A DNA stretch of 64,000 bases from the NCBI RefSeq assembly GCF_003605195.1, contig NZ_QYOS01000022.1, positions 1-64,000 on the forward strand, in the 5' to 3' direction. Made by a program: the position numbers and the translations under genes. Positions 17,362-26,437 of the stretch are shown piece by piece; position 1 is the first letter of the stretch, and every line of letters begins with the position of its first letter. Origin of the DNA: Aurantiacibacter odishensis. GTDB lineage: Bacteria; Pseudomonadota; Alphaproteobacteria; Sphingomonadales; Sphingomonadaceae. The notes under the pieces are model-generated. The model was given only the letters and a program-made list of their open reading frames with translations, was not told where the DNA came from and did not search any database.

Positions 17362-18162
17362 TCAATCGCGGGCTTCGCGCGACATTTCGATGCTGCGATC
17401 GCGGGCGGCGCGCAGGCACTTGGTCATGAGCTGGATCATCGCCTGGTCCTCGTCCAGCACGTCCAGCCCCTTGCGCGTCACGCCGCCAGGGCTGGCGACC
17501 ATGTCGGCCAGCTTGCCCGGATCGTGCTCGGACTGCGATGCGAGGGCGGAGGCGCCTTCGGTCATGGCGATGGAAAGGTCCGTCGCCTGCTTTTCGTCCA
17601 GCCCCAGACGCACGGCGGCGACCTTCAGCGCATCGATGAAGCGATAGACGAAACCCGGACCGCTACCGGCAAGCGCGGTGACGAGGTCGAACTTGTCCTC
17701 TCCTACCCAGCTGGGCGTGCCGAGGTGCGCCATGAACTGGTGCAGCGTGTCGCGGCCCGCATCGTCGAGACCATGTTCGGCGAGCGCGACGGGTGCCTTG
17801 CCAAGCGATACCGCGAGATTGGGCATGACCCGAACGACGGAGCCTGCATCGGGGAAGTTCTTTGCCAGCGTATCGAGCTGGACACCGGCCAGAATGGAAA
17901 GGATCGTCGTGTGCGGCCCGACCAGCTTCTGCAATTGCGGCGCGACATCGGCCAGCATCTGCGGTTTCACGCCAAGCAGGATGGCATCGTACGTGCCTTC
18001 CTCCGGCAGTTCTCGCTGCACCGGAATGCCGCCGGGCAATTCCTCTCGCATGGGATCCATCACGGTGAAGGTCTTTGCGGGAACCCCGCCCTTCAACCAG
18101 CCTTCGAGCATTGCCCCGGCCATGTTGCCGCAGCCTACCATCAAAATCGATTCGTAAGTCAT
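17362..18162 (-). CDS. proC: Pyrroline-5-carboxylate reductase
   Basis: ProC reduces pyrroline-5-carboxylate to proline with NAD(P)H, the last step of proline synthesis. The 266-residue protein has the N-terminal Rossmann motif GCGNMAGAM at residues 10-18, the LAGSGPGFVYRFIDAL helix near residue 165, and the C-terminal SPGGVTRKGL signature near residue 230. The ATG at 18162 is chosen because homology begins immediately. It follows the YbjN-like gene by about 30 bp and is probably co-transcribed with it. proB lies at 12838 in a different transcription unit. Confidence 0.96.
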   Translation of the reverse strand: MTYESILMVGCGNMAGAMLEGWLKGGVPAKTFTVMDPMREELPGGIPVQRELPEEGTYDAILLGVKPQMLADVAPQLQKLVGPHTTILSILAGVQLDTLAKNFPDAGSVVRVMPNLAVSLGKAPVALAEHGLDDAGRDTLHQFMAHLGTPSWVGEDKFDLVTALAGSGPGFVYRFIDALKVAAVRLGLDEKQATDLSIAMTEGASALASQSEHDPGKLADMVASPGGVTRKGLDVLDEDQAMIQLMTKCLRAARDRSIEMSREARD

Positions 18163-18194
18163 GGTGCAATCACTTGGCATGCCTGCCTGCGAAA

Positions 18195-18701
18195 TCAAGC
18201 TTCGCCGGCGGCATCCACCAATGCTGCGTCCAGCGCGTCGCGAGGACTCTTGTCTCCCCAGAGCACGAACTGGAAGGCGGGATAGAAGCGGTCGCATTCC
18301 GAGATCGCGGCTTCCACCGCCATCTGCGCCATGTCGATGCTCAGCATCCCATCCACGCCCAGCATCATTCCGTGGCGGTAGATGATCATCCCGCCCTGCG
18401 ACCACATGTCGAAGTGTCCCAGCCAGAGCTGTTCGTTGATGCGCGAGAGCAACTCGTAAGCCTCGCGCTTCTTGCCGTCGGGCACCCGGATTTCGGGCAG
18501 GCAGATGATCTGCAAGACCTTGTCCTCCACCCGCCAGATGCCGCGCACCTGGTAGGTGGTCCAGGCACCGGGAACCTCGCCCGCTACCTCTTCATCGCTA
18601 ACCTGCTCGGTGGTCCAGCCGTGCGCTTCGAACAGCGCGGCGAGCATCTCTACCGGGGCGGCGTCGTGAGTCTCCTCTATCATCTCGCGGGTGGTCGTCA
18701 T
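18195..18701 (-). CDS. YbjN domain-containing protein
   Basis: This 168-residue soluble acidic protein belongs to the YbjN family, which has the type III secretion chaperone-like fold. Members are linked to stress responses and motility in enterobacteria, but the mechanism is unclear. Visible features are tryptophans near residues 29, 47 and 56, the block LQIICLPEIRVP, and the helix WSQGGMIIYRHGMML. It lies 32 bp upstream of proC on the same strand, an arrangement seen often in sphingomonads. No catalytic residues can be named. Its function is inferred only from the fold. Confidence 0.82.
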   Translation of the reverse strand: MTTTREMIEETHDAAPVEMLAALFEAHGWTTEQVSDEEVAGEVPGAWTTYQVRGIWRVEDKVLQIICLPEIRVPDGKKREAYELLSRINEQLWLGHFDMWSQGGMIIYRHGMMLGVDGMLSIDMAQMAVEAAISECDRFYPAFQFVLWGDKSPRDALDAALVDAAGEA

Positions 18702-18859
18702 TGCGATGGGGCCTGCCGAAACGTCATGAGTTGCTTAATGCAGCGGCAACCAACCTCGGCGCAATCCGGGGTCCGAAAATCATCGGGCAAAACCCATCTC
18801 GCCTGTTGGCAAGATGTGAACAAGGCTCTGGACAACTTGGGCACAAGTCCGGCGATCAA

Positions 18860-20434
18860 TCAGTCAATCGACTGAATTTCCTCGCCTTCTTCGCTGCTGA
18901 AACGGAAGCTGTCGACCCCTTCGGCGGCGAGCGCGCTCACCATCTCCTGCGCCGCGCGCGCACTGAGGTATGGCCCGGTGAGCAGGCGGTTCGTCTGCCC
19001 CCACGACGCGGTGAAGGGTTCGGCATCGTCCAGCAGGCCGCCGGAATTGCGCACGATGCGCCGCCAGTCGAAGCGGAAGGCGGAGGTATCCTGCCCGGTA
19101 GCAACCTGCACCCAGTGCCGCGCCGGATGTGCGGGCGGTGCCGGTTCGGCAGGCGCCGGACGTTCACGCCGAGGCTCGATCGTGGTGATATCCACCGCGC
19201 CCGCCCGCGACGGGAGCGGTGCGTCTTCCAGAGTGAAGTCGGCAAAGGCTTCCGCCAGGTCGACGACCTCGCTCGCAGGTTCGGGCTGCGACTGCCGGGC
19301 CACTTGTTCGGCGAGTGCGGAACGGGGAGCGGCAGTTTCTGTCAGCGAGAAAGAGGGCTGCGCCTCGCTTGCGGTAGCGGACTCCGGTTCCTGCTCCAGT
19401 GTAGCGACCACTTGCGGTTCGGCAGCGGTTGCATTGGAACTGGAAGCGGCAGGCGGCGCATTGTCGGGCAGCGCAGGAAGCTCTCCGGAAGGAGGAGATG
19501 CTGCCGGTGCCGCAGTTTGCGCTGCGGGAGTTTGGGTCGTCGGTCCGAGCGGTTCTCCGCTGGGGGCCAGGCGATCGCTGGGGCGCCTGCGAGCTTGCGC
19601 AACAGGGGGCGCATCGTCGCCCTGCTGGGCGTAAGCGGCAATCTCGACGCTATCGCGGCCCACTTCGTTTTCAGCTGGAAAGCGCCCGAGATTCGCGGCT
19701 GCCGCCTGCTGCGCCCGGGTAAGCCGCGGCATGTACCGCAAATAAGGCGCGAGTCGCTGCGAAATACGCGGCGGCAGCATGGTTTCGGCAATCGCGATAG
19801 CTTCCTCGTCGCGGCCCCTGATCGCCAGGGCGAAGGCGCGGGCGCGGTAGGCCGCGCGATCCTGCCGTTGCAGCAACGGCAACAGCGTAGCTTCCGACGC
19901 TTCCGCGTTACCGCCGATGGCATAGCTGAGAGCCAGCCGTCGCAGAACCTCGCCGTTCTCCTCCTGCGACAGCGCGAGGCGATAGAGGCGCTGCGCGCGG
20001 TCGTTCCGGCCGACGAGATCGTAGGCAAGTCCGCGCTCGGCCGCATGGGGAGACATCGGCTCTCCGGCAGCCTCGGCATTGCGGAACAGTTGCAGCGCAG
20101 TCACCGCTTCGCCACGGCGCACGGCCACAAGCGCCAGCCCGACCAGCACGCGGCCATCCTCGGGCGCGACAGCCTGCGCCCGCGAGAAGAAGCCCAGCGC
20201 TGCGTCGACGTCGTCCAGTTGCAGCGATGCGCGTCCCGCCGCCACCAGCGCCGGCACGCTTTCCGGATTGCGCGAGAGCCGCCGGAGCGCGTCGTTCAGG
20301 TCCTCCGCCGCGGGATCGGGAAGGGCCTGGACGATAGCTTGCGCCTGCACCGGCGCAGGCGATGCTGCACCGGTAGCAGAGGCGACAAGGCCGGCTGCAC
20401 AAAGGACGGGAATTCTAAAAGGCACGCGTATCAT
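18860..20434 (-). CDS. TPR and SPOR domain exported protein downstream of ftsZ
   Basis: This 524-residue protein has a signal peptide (hydrophobic residues 10-25, Ala-rich cleavage near 30) and a region of TPR-like helices at about residues 40-230. A proline- and alanine-rich low-complexity linker follows at about 240-410, and then a C-terminal SPOR domain from about residue 435 (RHWVQVATGQD, ending in a GPY block). SPOR domains bind denuded glycan at the septum, so a division or envelope role is likely. It begins 65 bp after the ftsZ stop on the same strand, perhaps within the same transcript. There is no catalytic domain. Confidence 0.83.
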   Translation of the reverse strand: MIRVPFRIPVLCAAGLVASATGAASPAPVQAQAIVQALPDPAAEDLNDALRRLSRNPESVPALVAAGRASLQLDDVDAALGFFSRAQAVAPEDGRVLVGLALVAVRRGEAVTALQLFRNAEAAGEPMSPHAAERGLAYDLVGRNDRAQRLYRLALSQEENGEVLRRLALSYAIGGNAEASEATLLPLLQRQDRAAYRARAFALAIRGRDEEAIAIAETMLPPRISQRLAPYLRYMPRLTRAQQAAAANLGRFPAENEVGRDSVEIAAYAQQGDDAPPVAQARRRPSDRLAPSGEPLGPTTQTPAAQTAAPAASPPSGELPALPDNAPPAASSSNATAAEPQVVATLEQEPESATASEAQPSFSLTETAAPRSALAEQVARQSQPEPASEVVDLAEAFADFTLEDAPLPSRAGAVDITTIEPRRERPAPAEPAPPAHPARHWVQVATGQDTSAFRFDWRRIVRNSGGLLDDAEPFTASWGQTNRLLTGPYLSARAAQEMVSALAAEGVDSFRFSSEEGEEIQSID

Positions 20435-20499
20435 TCGCCGCCCATTATACAGTCCTCACTTAATGGTGCGAGAACAGTTCGACCGATTTCGAGCGCGGC

Positions 20500-22164
20500 T
20501 TACTGGTTGTTCTGCCGTCCGAGGAAGCGCGGAATGCGCATCGCACCGCCGCGATCGTCGTCATCGTCGTCCTCATCGTCCTCGGAATCGGGTGCCTGAC
20601 GCGAGAGATTGGCCATGCGTTCGAACAGCGTGCTGCCGCCGGGTGCCGGGGCGGCATCCCTGCCCGACGACGCCGGAGGCGGCGCAGGCGCATCGGCTTC
20701 ACCCTCGTCCAGATCGGCAGAGCCGCCCAGCATACGAGCGCGCCTGCCGCCTTGCGAGGCGACAGGATCGTCCGCTTCGGCGAGGCGGCTGGCGTCGAGC
20801 AGGAGTTCGTCCTGCCCGGTATCGCCGTCGTCAGTCTCGTCGGTCAGGTCGAGTGCATCCTCGTCCTCATCCGAAGCTGCGGGCTCCTCGTACGATGCGC
20901 CGAAACCCTCTTCTTCGGCGATGCCATAGCCGGTGTCCTCGGCAGGCTTTGGCAAGCCTTCGACCTCGCCCTCGCCCTGGTCAGCACCGTAGGCTTCTGC
21001 ATGAGATTCGTCGTCGCCGCTATCTTCGGTCTCCTCGACCATCGACAGATCGAGCGTATCGTCGTCCTCGCTATCGGTCGGGAAACCGTTGTTCGCGTCT
21101 TCCACGGAATTCTCCGCCGGGATCGTCAGGCCGGGCTTGCGCGGACCGCGAGCTGCGGAAAGATCGAGCGGGCGCGCCGTATCGCGGCGCACTTCGCCTG
21201 TCTGTTCGATACCCGTGGCCACCACGGAAACGCGGATTTTGCCATCAAGGTCGGGATTGAACGCCGAACCCCAGATGATGTTCGCTTCCGGGTCGACCAG
21301 TTCGCGAATGTGGTTCGCAGCCTCGTCGACTTCCAGAAGCTTCATGTCCTCGCCGCCGATGATGGAGATGATCACGCCCTTGGCGCCCTGCATGGAAACG
21401 CCGTCCAGCAGCGGGTTGGCAATGGCGTGCTCGGCGGCTTCCAGCGCGCGGTTGTCGCCCTCGCCCTCGCCTGTACCCATCATCGCCTTGCCCATCTCGC
21501 CCATGACGGAGCGAACGTCGGCAAAGTCGAGGTTGATGAGACCCGGCATCACCATCAGGTCGGTGATCGAGCGGACGCCCTGCTGCAGCACCTCGTCGGC
21601 AAGCTGGAACGCTTCCTTGAAGGTGGTTTCGGCCTTGGCCACCAGGAACAGGTTCTGGTTGGGGATGACGATGAGCGTGTCGACGTGCTTCTGCAGTTCC
21701 TCGATCCCGCTTTCGGCCGCCCGCATCCGGCGCGTGCCTTCGAACAGGAACGGCTTGGTCACCACACCTACCGTCAGGATCCCCTTGTCGCGCGCGATCT
21801 GCGCGATCACGGGGGCCGCACCGGTGCCAGTGCCGCCGCCCATGCCGGCGGCAATGAAGACCATGTTCACGCCTTCCAGCGCGCGCTCGATTTCCTCGAC
21901 CGTTTCCTCCGCCGCCGCGCGCCCCACTTCGGGACGCGAACCGGCACCCAGACCCTGCGTGATTTCCGGCCCGAGCTGGATGCGGTGTTCTGCCGAGGAG
22001 CTGTTGAGCGCCTGCGCGTCGGTGTTGGAGACGATGAAGTCCACACCTTCGATTTCGGCCTCGATCATGTTGGCGATGGCATTGCCACCTGCACCGCCAA
22101 CGCCAATCACCGTGATACGGGGGCGCAGTTCGTCAACTGAAGGCGGGCCAATATTGATGCTCAT
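20500..22164 (-). CDS. ftsZ: Cell division protein FtsZ, long acidic C-terminal linker
   Basis: FtsZ is the tubulin-like GTPase that forms the division ring. The 554-residue protein is longer than the 380-residue E. coli form because of a linker. The GTPase core is at residues 15-320, with the tubulin signature GGGTGTG at 109-115 and the T7 loop with NLDFADV. An acidic, Glu/Asp-rich linker of about 200 residues follows, then the conserved C-terminal peptide [12 protein letters not shown] that binds FtsA. A gap of 108 bp separates it from ftsA and may contain its own promoter. Long acidic linkers are normal in alphaproteobacteria. Confidence 0.98.
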   Translation of the reverse strand: MSINIGPPSVDELRPRITVIGVGGAGGNAIANMIEAEIEGVDFIVSNTDAQALNSSSAEHRIQLGPEITQGLGAGSRPEVGRAAAEETVEEIERALEGVNMVFIAAGMGGGTGTGAAPVIAQIARDKGILTVGVVTKPFLFEGTRRMRAAESGIEELQKHVDTLIVIPNQNLFLVAKAETTFKEAFQLADEVLQQGVRSITDLMVMPGLINLDFADVRSVMGEMGKAMMGTGEGEGDNRALEAAEHAIANPLLDGVSMQGAKGVIISIIGGEDMKLLEVDEAANHIRELVDPEANIIWGSAFNPDLDGKIRVSVVATGIEQTGEVRRDTARPLDLSAARGPRKPGLTIPAENSVEDANNGFPTDSEDDDTLDLSMVEETEDSGDDESHAEAYGADQGEGEVEGLPKPAEDTGYGIAEEEGFGASYEEPAASDEDEDALDLTDETDDGDTGQDELLLDASRLAEADDPVASQGGRRARMLGGSADLDEGEADAPAPPPASSGRDAAPAPGGSTLFERMANLSRQAPDSEDDEDDDDDDRGGAMRIPRFLGRQNNQ

Positions 22165-22272
22165 TATCTCGTCTCCTGGGCAGGTCTCGGATTTCTGCCA
22201 ACCGTATCCTTGCCATAAAGGTTAATTCTAAAGGATGCTGTCGCCAGCACTATCCACAGTTTGCAACGTCGT

Positions 22273-23568
22273 TCAGAAATACTCTCGCATCGCGCTCCAG
22301 GCGCGCATCAGCGTGGTGAGCGGGCCGTAGCTGCCGGTCGTGGTAAACCGCGAGCCGATGGCGCGAATATCCACAGGGTCCTCGGCAGCGTAGAGCACCA
22401 GCCCCGCAAGCGTCGCGAAGCCGGGCGCGCTATGCGCTTCGGGCAGCCCTTTCAAGGCCACCGGCCTGCCGATCCGCACCGGCACGCCCAGCACCCCTTG
22501 CGCATAATCGGCAAGGCCCGCCAGTTCGGCACCGCCGCCTGTGATTACCACCTGCCGCGCGCTGGAACCCGGCGCGCTGCCGGTGAAGCCCATCGAATCG
22601 AGCGCCTTGCCGACATCGCTCATCAGCATGTCAAGTTCGCCCGTAATCACGCCGATCAGTTCCGACCTCGGCACCTGCCCGGCGGAATCACCGCCGCGTG
22701 CAACAGGGCGCGAACCATCCTCGGTCGGCGTGGCAACGGCGATCATCTCGCGGTGGTCCGTCGGGCTGGCAATGGCCGATCCGCTAACGCATTTCAGCCG
22801 CTCCGCCTGGAAGCGGCGGATCGAGAAAGCAGAAGCGATGGCATCGGTAATATCGTTGGAGCCGCGCGGGATGGCCGTGAGGCCCACCAGCATCCCTCCG
22901 GCATAGACCGAGACGTTGGTAACCTCGCCGCCCAGCTCCACCATGGCAACGCCAAGGTCGCGCTCTTCGGCGGTGAGGCAGGCATATCCCGTCGCCAGCG
23001 GCGATGCGACAACGCCTTCCACATCGAGATGCGCGTTCTGCACCGCTTCGGTCACATTGCGCACCGGCGCGCCATCGGCCAGCATCACGTGCACGTCCAC
23101 GCCGAGCCGTTCTGCATGAAGGCCCTTCGGATTTGAAACTCCGTGCGCCCCGTCGAGGAAATAGCACGCGGGTTGCGCGTGAAGCACGGTCCGGCCATCG
23201 GGTTGCAAGGCTTCACGCGCGGCGACCAGCAGCGCCTCGATGTCCTCTTCCTCCACGCGCCTGCCGCCGATGCCGATTTCTATCGGGCGGATCTCACTCG
23301 CAAGGCCCGCGCCGGAGCATCCGATCCATACCGAGTCCACGCTGGTTCCGGCCAGCTTCTCGGCCCTCTCCAGCGCATCGCGTACGGCGTAGGTCGCGGC
23401 GGCCATGTCCACCACGTAGCCGCGCTTGATTCCCTGGCTGGCGCGGTGGCCGCTGCCCAGCACCTGCATCTCGCCGTCTTCCGTCATCGCAGCGATCATG
23501 GCTGCTACGCTGAACGACCCCACATTCACCGCGCCGAAGACGCGGGCAATTCGCTGGCTGGACGACAT
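22273..23568 (-). CDS. ftsA: Cell division protein FtsA
   Basis: FtsA is an actin-like ATPase that tethers FtsZ to the inner membrane through its C-terminal amphipathic helix. The 431-residue protein has the phosphate-binding segments typical of the actin fold (ARVFGAVNVGSFSV near the N terminus, ITGGGAELAGL near residue 325) and ends in a short hydrophobic and basic helix. The ATG at 23568 overlaps the ftsQ stop by one base (TGATG), so it is probably translated by reinitiation. It lies within the dcw operon between ftsQ and ftsZ, the usual order. The assignment is firm. Confidence 0.96.
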   Translation of the reverse strand: MSSSQRIARVFGAVNVGSFSVAAMIAAMTEDGEMQVLGSGHRASQGIKRGYVVDMAAATYAVRDALERAEKLAGTSVDSVWIGCSGAGLASEIRPIEIGIGGRRVEEEDIEALLVAAREALQPDGRTVLHAQPACYFLDGAHGVSNPKGLHAERLGVDVHVMLADGAPVRNVTEAVQNAHLDVEGVVASPLATGYACLTAEERDLGVAMVELGGEVTNVSVYAGGMLVGLTAIPRGSNDITDAIASAFSIRRFQAERLKCVSGSAIASPTDHREMIAVATPTEDGSRPVARGGDSAGQVPRSELIGVITGELDMLMSDVGKALDSMGFTGSAPGSSARQVVITGGGAELAGLADYAQGVLGVPVRIGRPVALKGLPEAHSAPGFATLAGLVLYAAEDPVDIRAIGSRFTTTGSYGPLTTLMRAWSAMREYF

Positions 23569-24506
23569 CAGGTTTCCTCCCCCCGTTCCCCGGATTGCTG
23601 CTGCGCCTGCATGGACAATTCCTGCGCCTCCGAACGGCCCGGCACGTGCATGTACATGCGCGGCGGATTGCGCATGTCGAAACTCGCGACTTCGCCGCCG
23701 ATCAGGCGGTGCACGCCGTCGGCCTGGGCAAAGCTGATGAGGGCTGCGGCGGAGCGATCCTCGCCCTGCGGCAAGGCCAGCCGCTGGCCGGTGTCGAAAG
23801 TGAGGTTCCAGCGCCGGTTGCCGACCCATTCGGCACCCGTCACCTTGCCCTTGAGCGCGGGCGCTGCATCCAGCAACGCATCCAGCGCCTCGACCTGGCC
23901 CTGCGCTGCCGGTCCTTCGATCAGCAGGTATTCCGCCGCGTCGCTGCGTGAAATCGGCTCCAGCTCGACGCCGGTCGGATCAATCAGCATCAGACGATCC
24001 GCCTTGCGCAGAACGGCGTGCGGCTGGCGCTCCACGATATCCACCTTGAGAACATCGGGGAGCTGGCGCGACACACGGGCGTCTTCCACCCACGGCAATT
24101 GCAGCAGTTCCTCGCGCAGTCCCTCGGTATCGACCCGCGTCATGGCGAGATCGCGCTGGCCAAAGGCGCGCTCGTGCACCAGCATCTCGTTCATGCGCTG
24201 CGTACCCTGCACGTTGACCGCGCGTAGCTTGAAACCGGCGTTGCTGGCGACGTGGGCGAAGCGATCCGCAGCCACCGCCGTCGCGCCGGACACCTGCGCC
24301 AGCCAGCCAAGCCCCAGCAGCGCCACGCCGAGAATGACCACAGTAAATGCCTTCTGCAACTGCTCTTCGGTGAAAGGCAGCATGCCAAGCATCCGCCCGA
24401 GGATCGACTGGCCCTTGCGCCGGGCAGAGTTCACCTTGCGGCTGGTGCCCTGCGCGCGGGCCTGGCGGCGCACGCCCTTGGTGTTGCGAGAGTTAGTCCG
24501 CGCCAT
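23568..24506 (-). CDS. ftsQ: Cell division protein FtsQ
   Basis: FtsQ is a bitopic divisome protein that links the FtsA/FtsZ ring to FtsL, FtsB and FtsI. The 312-residue protein has a basic N-terminal cytoplasmic tail, one membrane helix near residues 52-72, a POTRA domain with GFKLRAVNVQGTQR, and then the FtsQ beta domain. The N-terminal tail is rich in Arg and Lys. The start overlaps the ddl end by 14 bases, and the stop overlaps the ftsA start as TGATG. Assignment is by domain order and position; sequence identity in this family is usually low. Confidence 0.93.
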   Translation of the reverse strand: MARTNSRNTKGVRRQARAQGTSRKVNSARRKGQSILGRMLGMLPFTEEQLQKAFTVVILGVALLGLGWLAQVSGATAVAADRFAHVASNAGFKLRAVNVQGTQRMNEMLVHERAFGQRDLAMTRVDTEGLREELLQLPWVEDARVSRQLPDVLKVDIVERQPHAVLRKADRLMLIDPTGVELEPISRSDAAEYLLIEGPAAQGQVEALDALLDAAPALKGKVTGAEWVGNRRWNLTFDTGQRLALPQGEDRSAAALISFAQADGVHRLIGGEVASFDMRNPPRMYMHVPGRSEAQELSMQAQQQSGERGEET

Positions 24507-25467
24507 GGCCCAGTTTTCCTGATCGGCGCAGTGCGTCCTCCACGATCATCTCGCAAAGTTCGGGATATTCGATGCCGCAGTATTTCGCCTGCTCGGGCAC
24601 CAGGCTGAGCGGGGTCATGCCCGGCTGGGTATTGGTTTCCAGGAGGAACAGGCCTTCCTCTCCGCGCTCGTCGTCCCAGCGGAAGTCGGAGCGGGATACG
24701 CCCTCGCAGCCGAGGCGGCGATGCGCCTGCATTGCGTATTCGAGGCAAAGGCGCTCGATTTCGGGCGGCAGCTCAGCGGGGAAGATGTGTTCGGTCCGCC
24801 CCTCGGTGTACTTGTTCTCGTAATCGTAGAACCCGCTCGCCACGATCAGTTCGGTAACGCCCAGCGCGCGGGTGCCGATGGGCGTATCGATCACGGCGGT
24901 GGTGAGTTCGCGGCCACGGATGAACGGCTCTGCCAGAAGGGTGGCGAAATCCTGCCACGGCCCCTTGGCATCGCGGTTGATGGGATTGCCGCAATTGCTG
25001 TCGTCGGTGACGATGGCGACGCCGACGGAGGAGCCTTCGTTGACGGGCTTCAGCACATAGGGCCGCGCGATCGGGTCGCCTTCGTAGAGTTCCTCTGAAC
25101 GCACCACGCGGCCACCGGGCATGGGAATGCCGTGCGGCACCAGTGCGTGCTTGGTCAGTTCCTTGTCGATGGCGATGACGGAGGTGGCGAGGCCGGCATG
25201 GGTATAGGGAATGCCCATCAGGTCGAGCATACCCTGCACCGTGCCGTCTTCTCCCGGCGCGCCGTGGAGCGCGTTGAACACCACGTCCGGCGCGGCCTCG
25301 GCAATCTTGGCTGCAACGTCGCGGTCCATGTCCAGCCGGGTGACGCGGTAGCCCTTGCCTTCCAGCGCATCGGCCACGCCCTTGCCGGACGAAAGCGAAA
25401 CCTCGCGCTCGTTGGCCCAGCCGCCCATCAGGACGAGGATGTGAAGGTCGGAGGGTAGTCTGCTCAT
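24493..25467 (-). CDS. ddl: D-alanine-D-alanine ligase
   Basis: Ddl joins two D-alanines with ATP to make the terminal dipeptide of peptidoglycan precursors. The 324-residue ATP-grasp protein has the N-terminal substrate motif variant GGWANEREVSLSSGKG near residues 15-30, where many homologues have GGxSxERE. The ATP-grasp core has KPVNEGSSVGVAIV in the middle, and the C-terminal metal site has SRSDFRWDD and LLETNTQPGMT. It lies 4 bp after murB and overlaps ftsQ by 14 bases, as in most alphaproteobacterial dcw clusters. The Ddl assignment is firm; the A/B subtype is not specified. Confidence 0.96.
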   Translation of the reverse strand: MSRLPSDLHILVLMGGWANEREVSLSSGKGVADALEGKGYRVTRLDMDRDVAAKIAEAAPDVVFNALHGAPGEDGTVQGMLDLMGIPYTHAGLATSVIAIDKELTKHALVPHGIPMPGGRVVRSEELYEGDPIARPYVLKPVNEGSSVGVAIVTDDSNCGNPINRDAKGPWQDFATLLAEPFIRGRELTTAVIDTPIGTRALGVTELIVASGFYDYENKYTEGRTEHIFPAELPPEIERLCLEYAMQAHRRLGCEGVSRSDFRWDDERGEEGLFLLETNTQPGMTPLSLVPEQAKYCGIEYPELCEMIVEDALRRSGKLGHGAD

Positions 25468-25471
25468 GGTG

Positions 25472-26437
25472 TCAGGGCCGCCCCACCCGCTTGATTTCCC
25501 ATTCCAGCGTCACGCCGGTCTTTTCCGCCACGCGGCGGCGAACTTCCTCGCCCAGCCCCTCGATATCGGTGCTGGTGGCCTCGCCGGTGTTGATGAGGAA
25601 ATTGGTGTGCTTCTCGCTCACCTGCGCGCCGCCCATGGTGAGGCCGCGGCAACCCGCTTCGTCCACCAGTTTCCAGGCGCTGGTGCCTGCGGGGTTCTTG
25701 AAGGTGGAGCCGCCCGTCTTGGTGCGTAACGGCTGCGAATTCTCACGCTCCTCGGCGATTCGGTCCATCTCTGCGCCGATCTGCTCGGGATCACCCGGCT
25801 CGCCCTTGAACCGCGCGGCGACCACGATAGCCCCGTCAGGAAGGCGGGAATGGCGGTAGGAGTATTCGAGGTCCGCCGCCGGCAACGTCACGAGTTCGCC
25901 GCCCGGCAACACCACGTCGCAATCGACCAGGATATCGGCCACCTCGCGCCCGTAGGCCCCGCCGTTCATGCGCACGAAGCCGCCCACGGTGCCGGGAATG
26001 CCGCGCAGGAATTCGAGGCCCGCAATGCCGGCATCGCGCGCAGAAGACGCGACGAGGATACCCGGCGCACCGCCGCCGCATTCCACCACGCAGTCGCGCT
26101 TTACCTCGACGCTGGCAAAGGGCTTGCCCAGCCGCACGACCACGCCCGGCACGCCGCCATCGCGGATGATGAGGTTGGAGCCGAGGCCCAATGCCATCAC
26201 CGGCGTCTCCTGCTCCAGCTGGCCAAGGAAATTCACCAGGTCGTCGAGGTCGGCGGGTTCGAAAAGCCAGTCCGCCGTTCCGCCGCTCTTGAACCACACC
26301 AACTTGGCCAGCGGGGCGTTGCGCTTCAGATCGCCTTTTACGCGGGTGGGCACCACACCGTTCGGACCGGGCGCCTCGTCGGCACCAGGGGCTTCGGCAC
26401 AGCGCATCTGTTCGCCGGGTTGGATCATGTTCGTCAT
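25472..26437 (-). CDS. murB: UDP-N-acetylenolpyruvoylglucosamine reductase
   Basis: MurB is the FAD- and NADPH-dependent reductase that forms UDP-N-acetylmuramic acid. The 321-residue protein is of normal length for type II MurB. The FAD-binding segment [12 protein letters not shown] lies near residue 85, the block GIPGTVGG near residue 150, and the catalytic Ser is in GGSTFKNP near 245. The N-terminal 30 residues are acidic and not conserved. The ATG at 26437 overlaps the murC stop (ATGA), favouring this start over an upstream one. It is followed by ddl after 4 bp. Confidence 0.96.
   Translation of the reverse strand: MTNMIQPGEQMRCAEAPGADEAPGPNGVVPTRVKGDLKRNAPLAKLVWFKSGGTADWLFEPADLDDLVNFLGQLEQETPVMALGLGSNLIIRDGGVPGVVVRLGKPFASVEVKRDCVVECGGGAPGILVASSARDAGIAGLEFLRGIPGTVGGFVRMNGGAYGREVADILVDCDVVLPGGELVTLPAADLEYSYRHSRLPDGAIVVAARFKGEPGDPEQIGAEMDRIAEERENSQPLRTKTGGSTFKNPAGTSAWKLVDEAGCRGLTMGGAQVSEKHTNFLINTGEATSTDIEGLGEEVRRRVAEKTGVTLEWEIKRVGRP

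Noticed and set aside
22218-22225. TTAACCTT on the minus strand upstream of ftsZ as a CtrA site
   Set aside because: One mismatch to the half-site and no second half at the 7-bp spacing.
22250-22258. CTATCCACA before ftsZ, similar to a DnaA box
   Set aside because: Only one site with one mismatch, with no cluster of boxes and no AT-rich region; not an origin.
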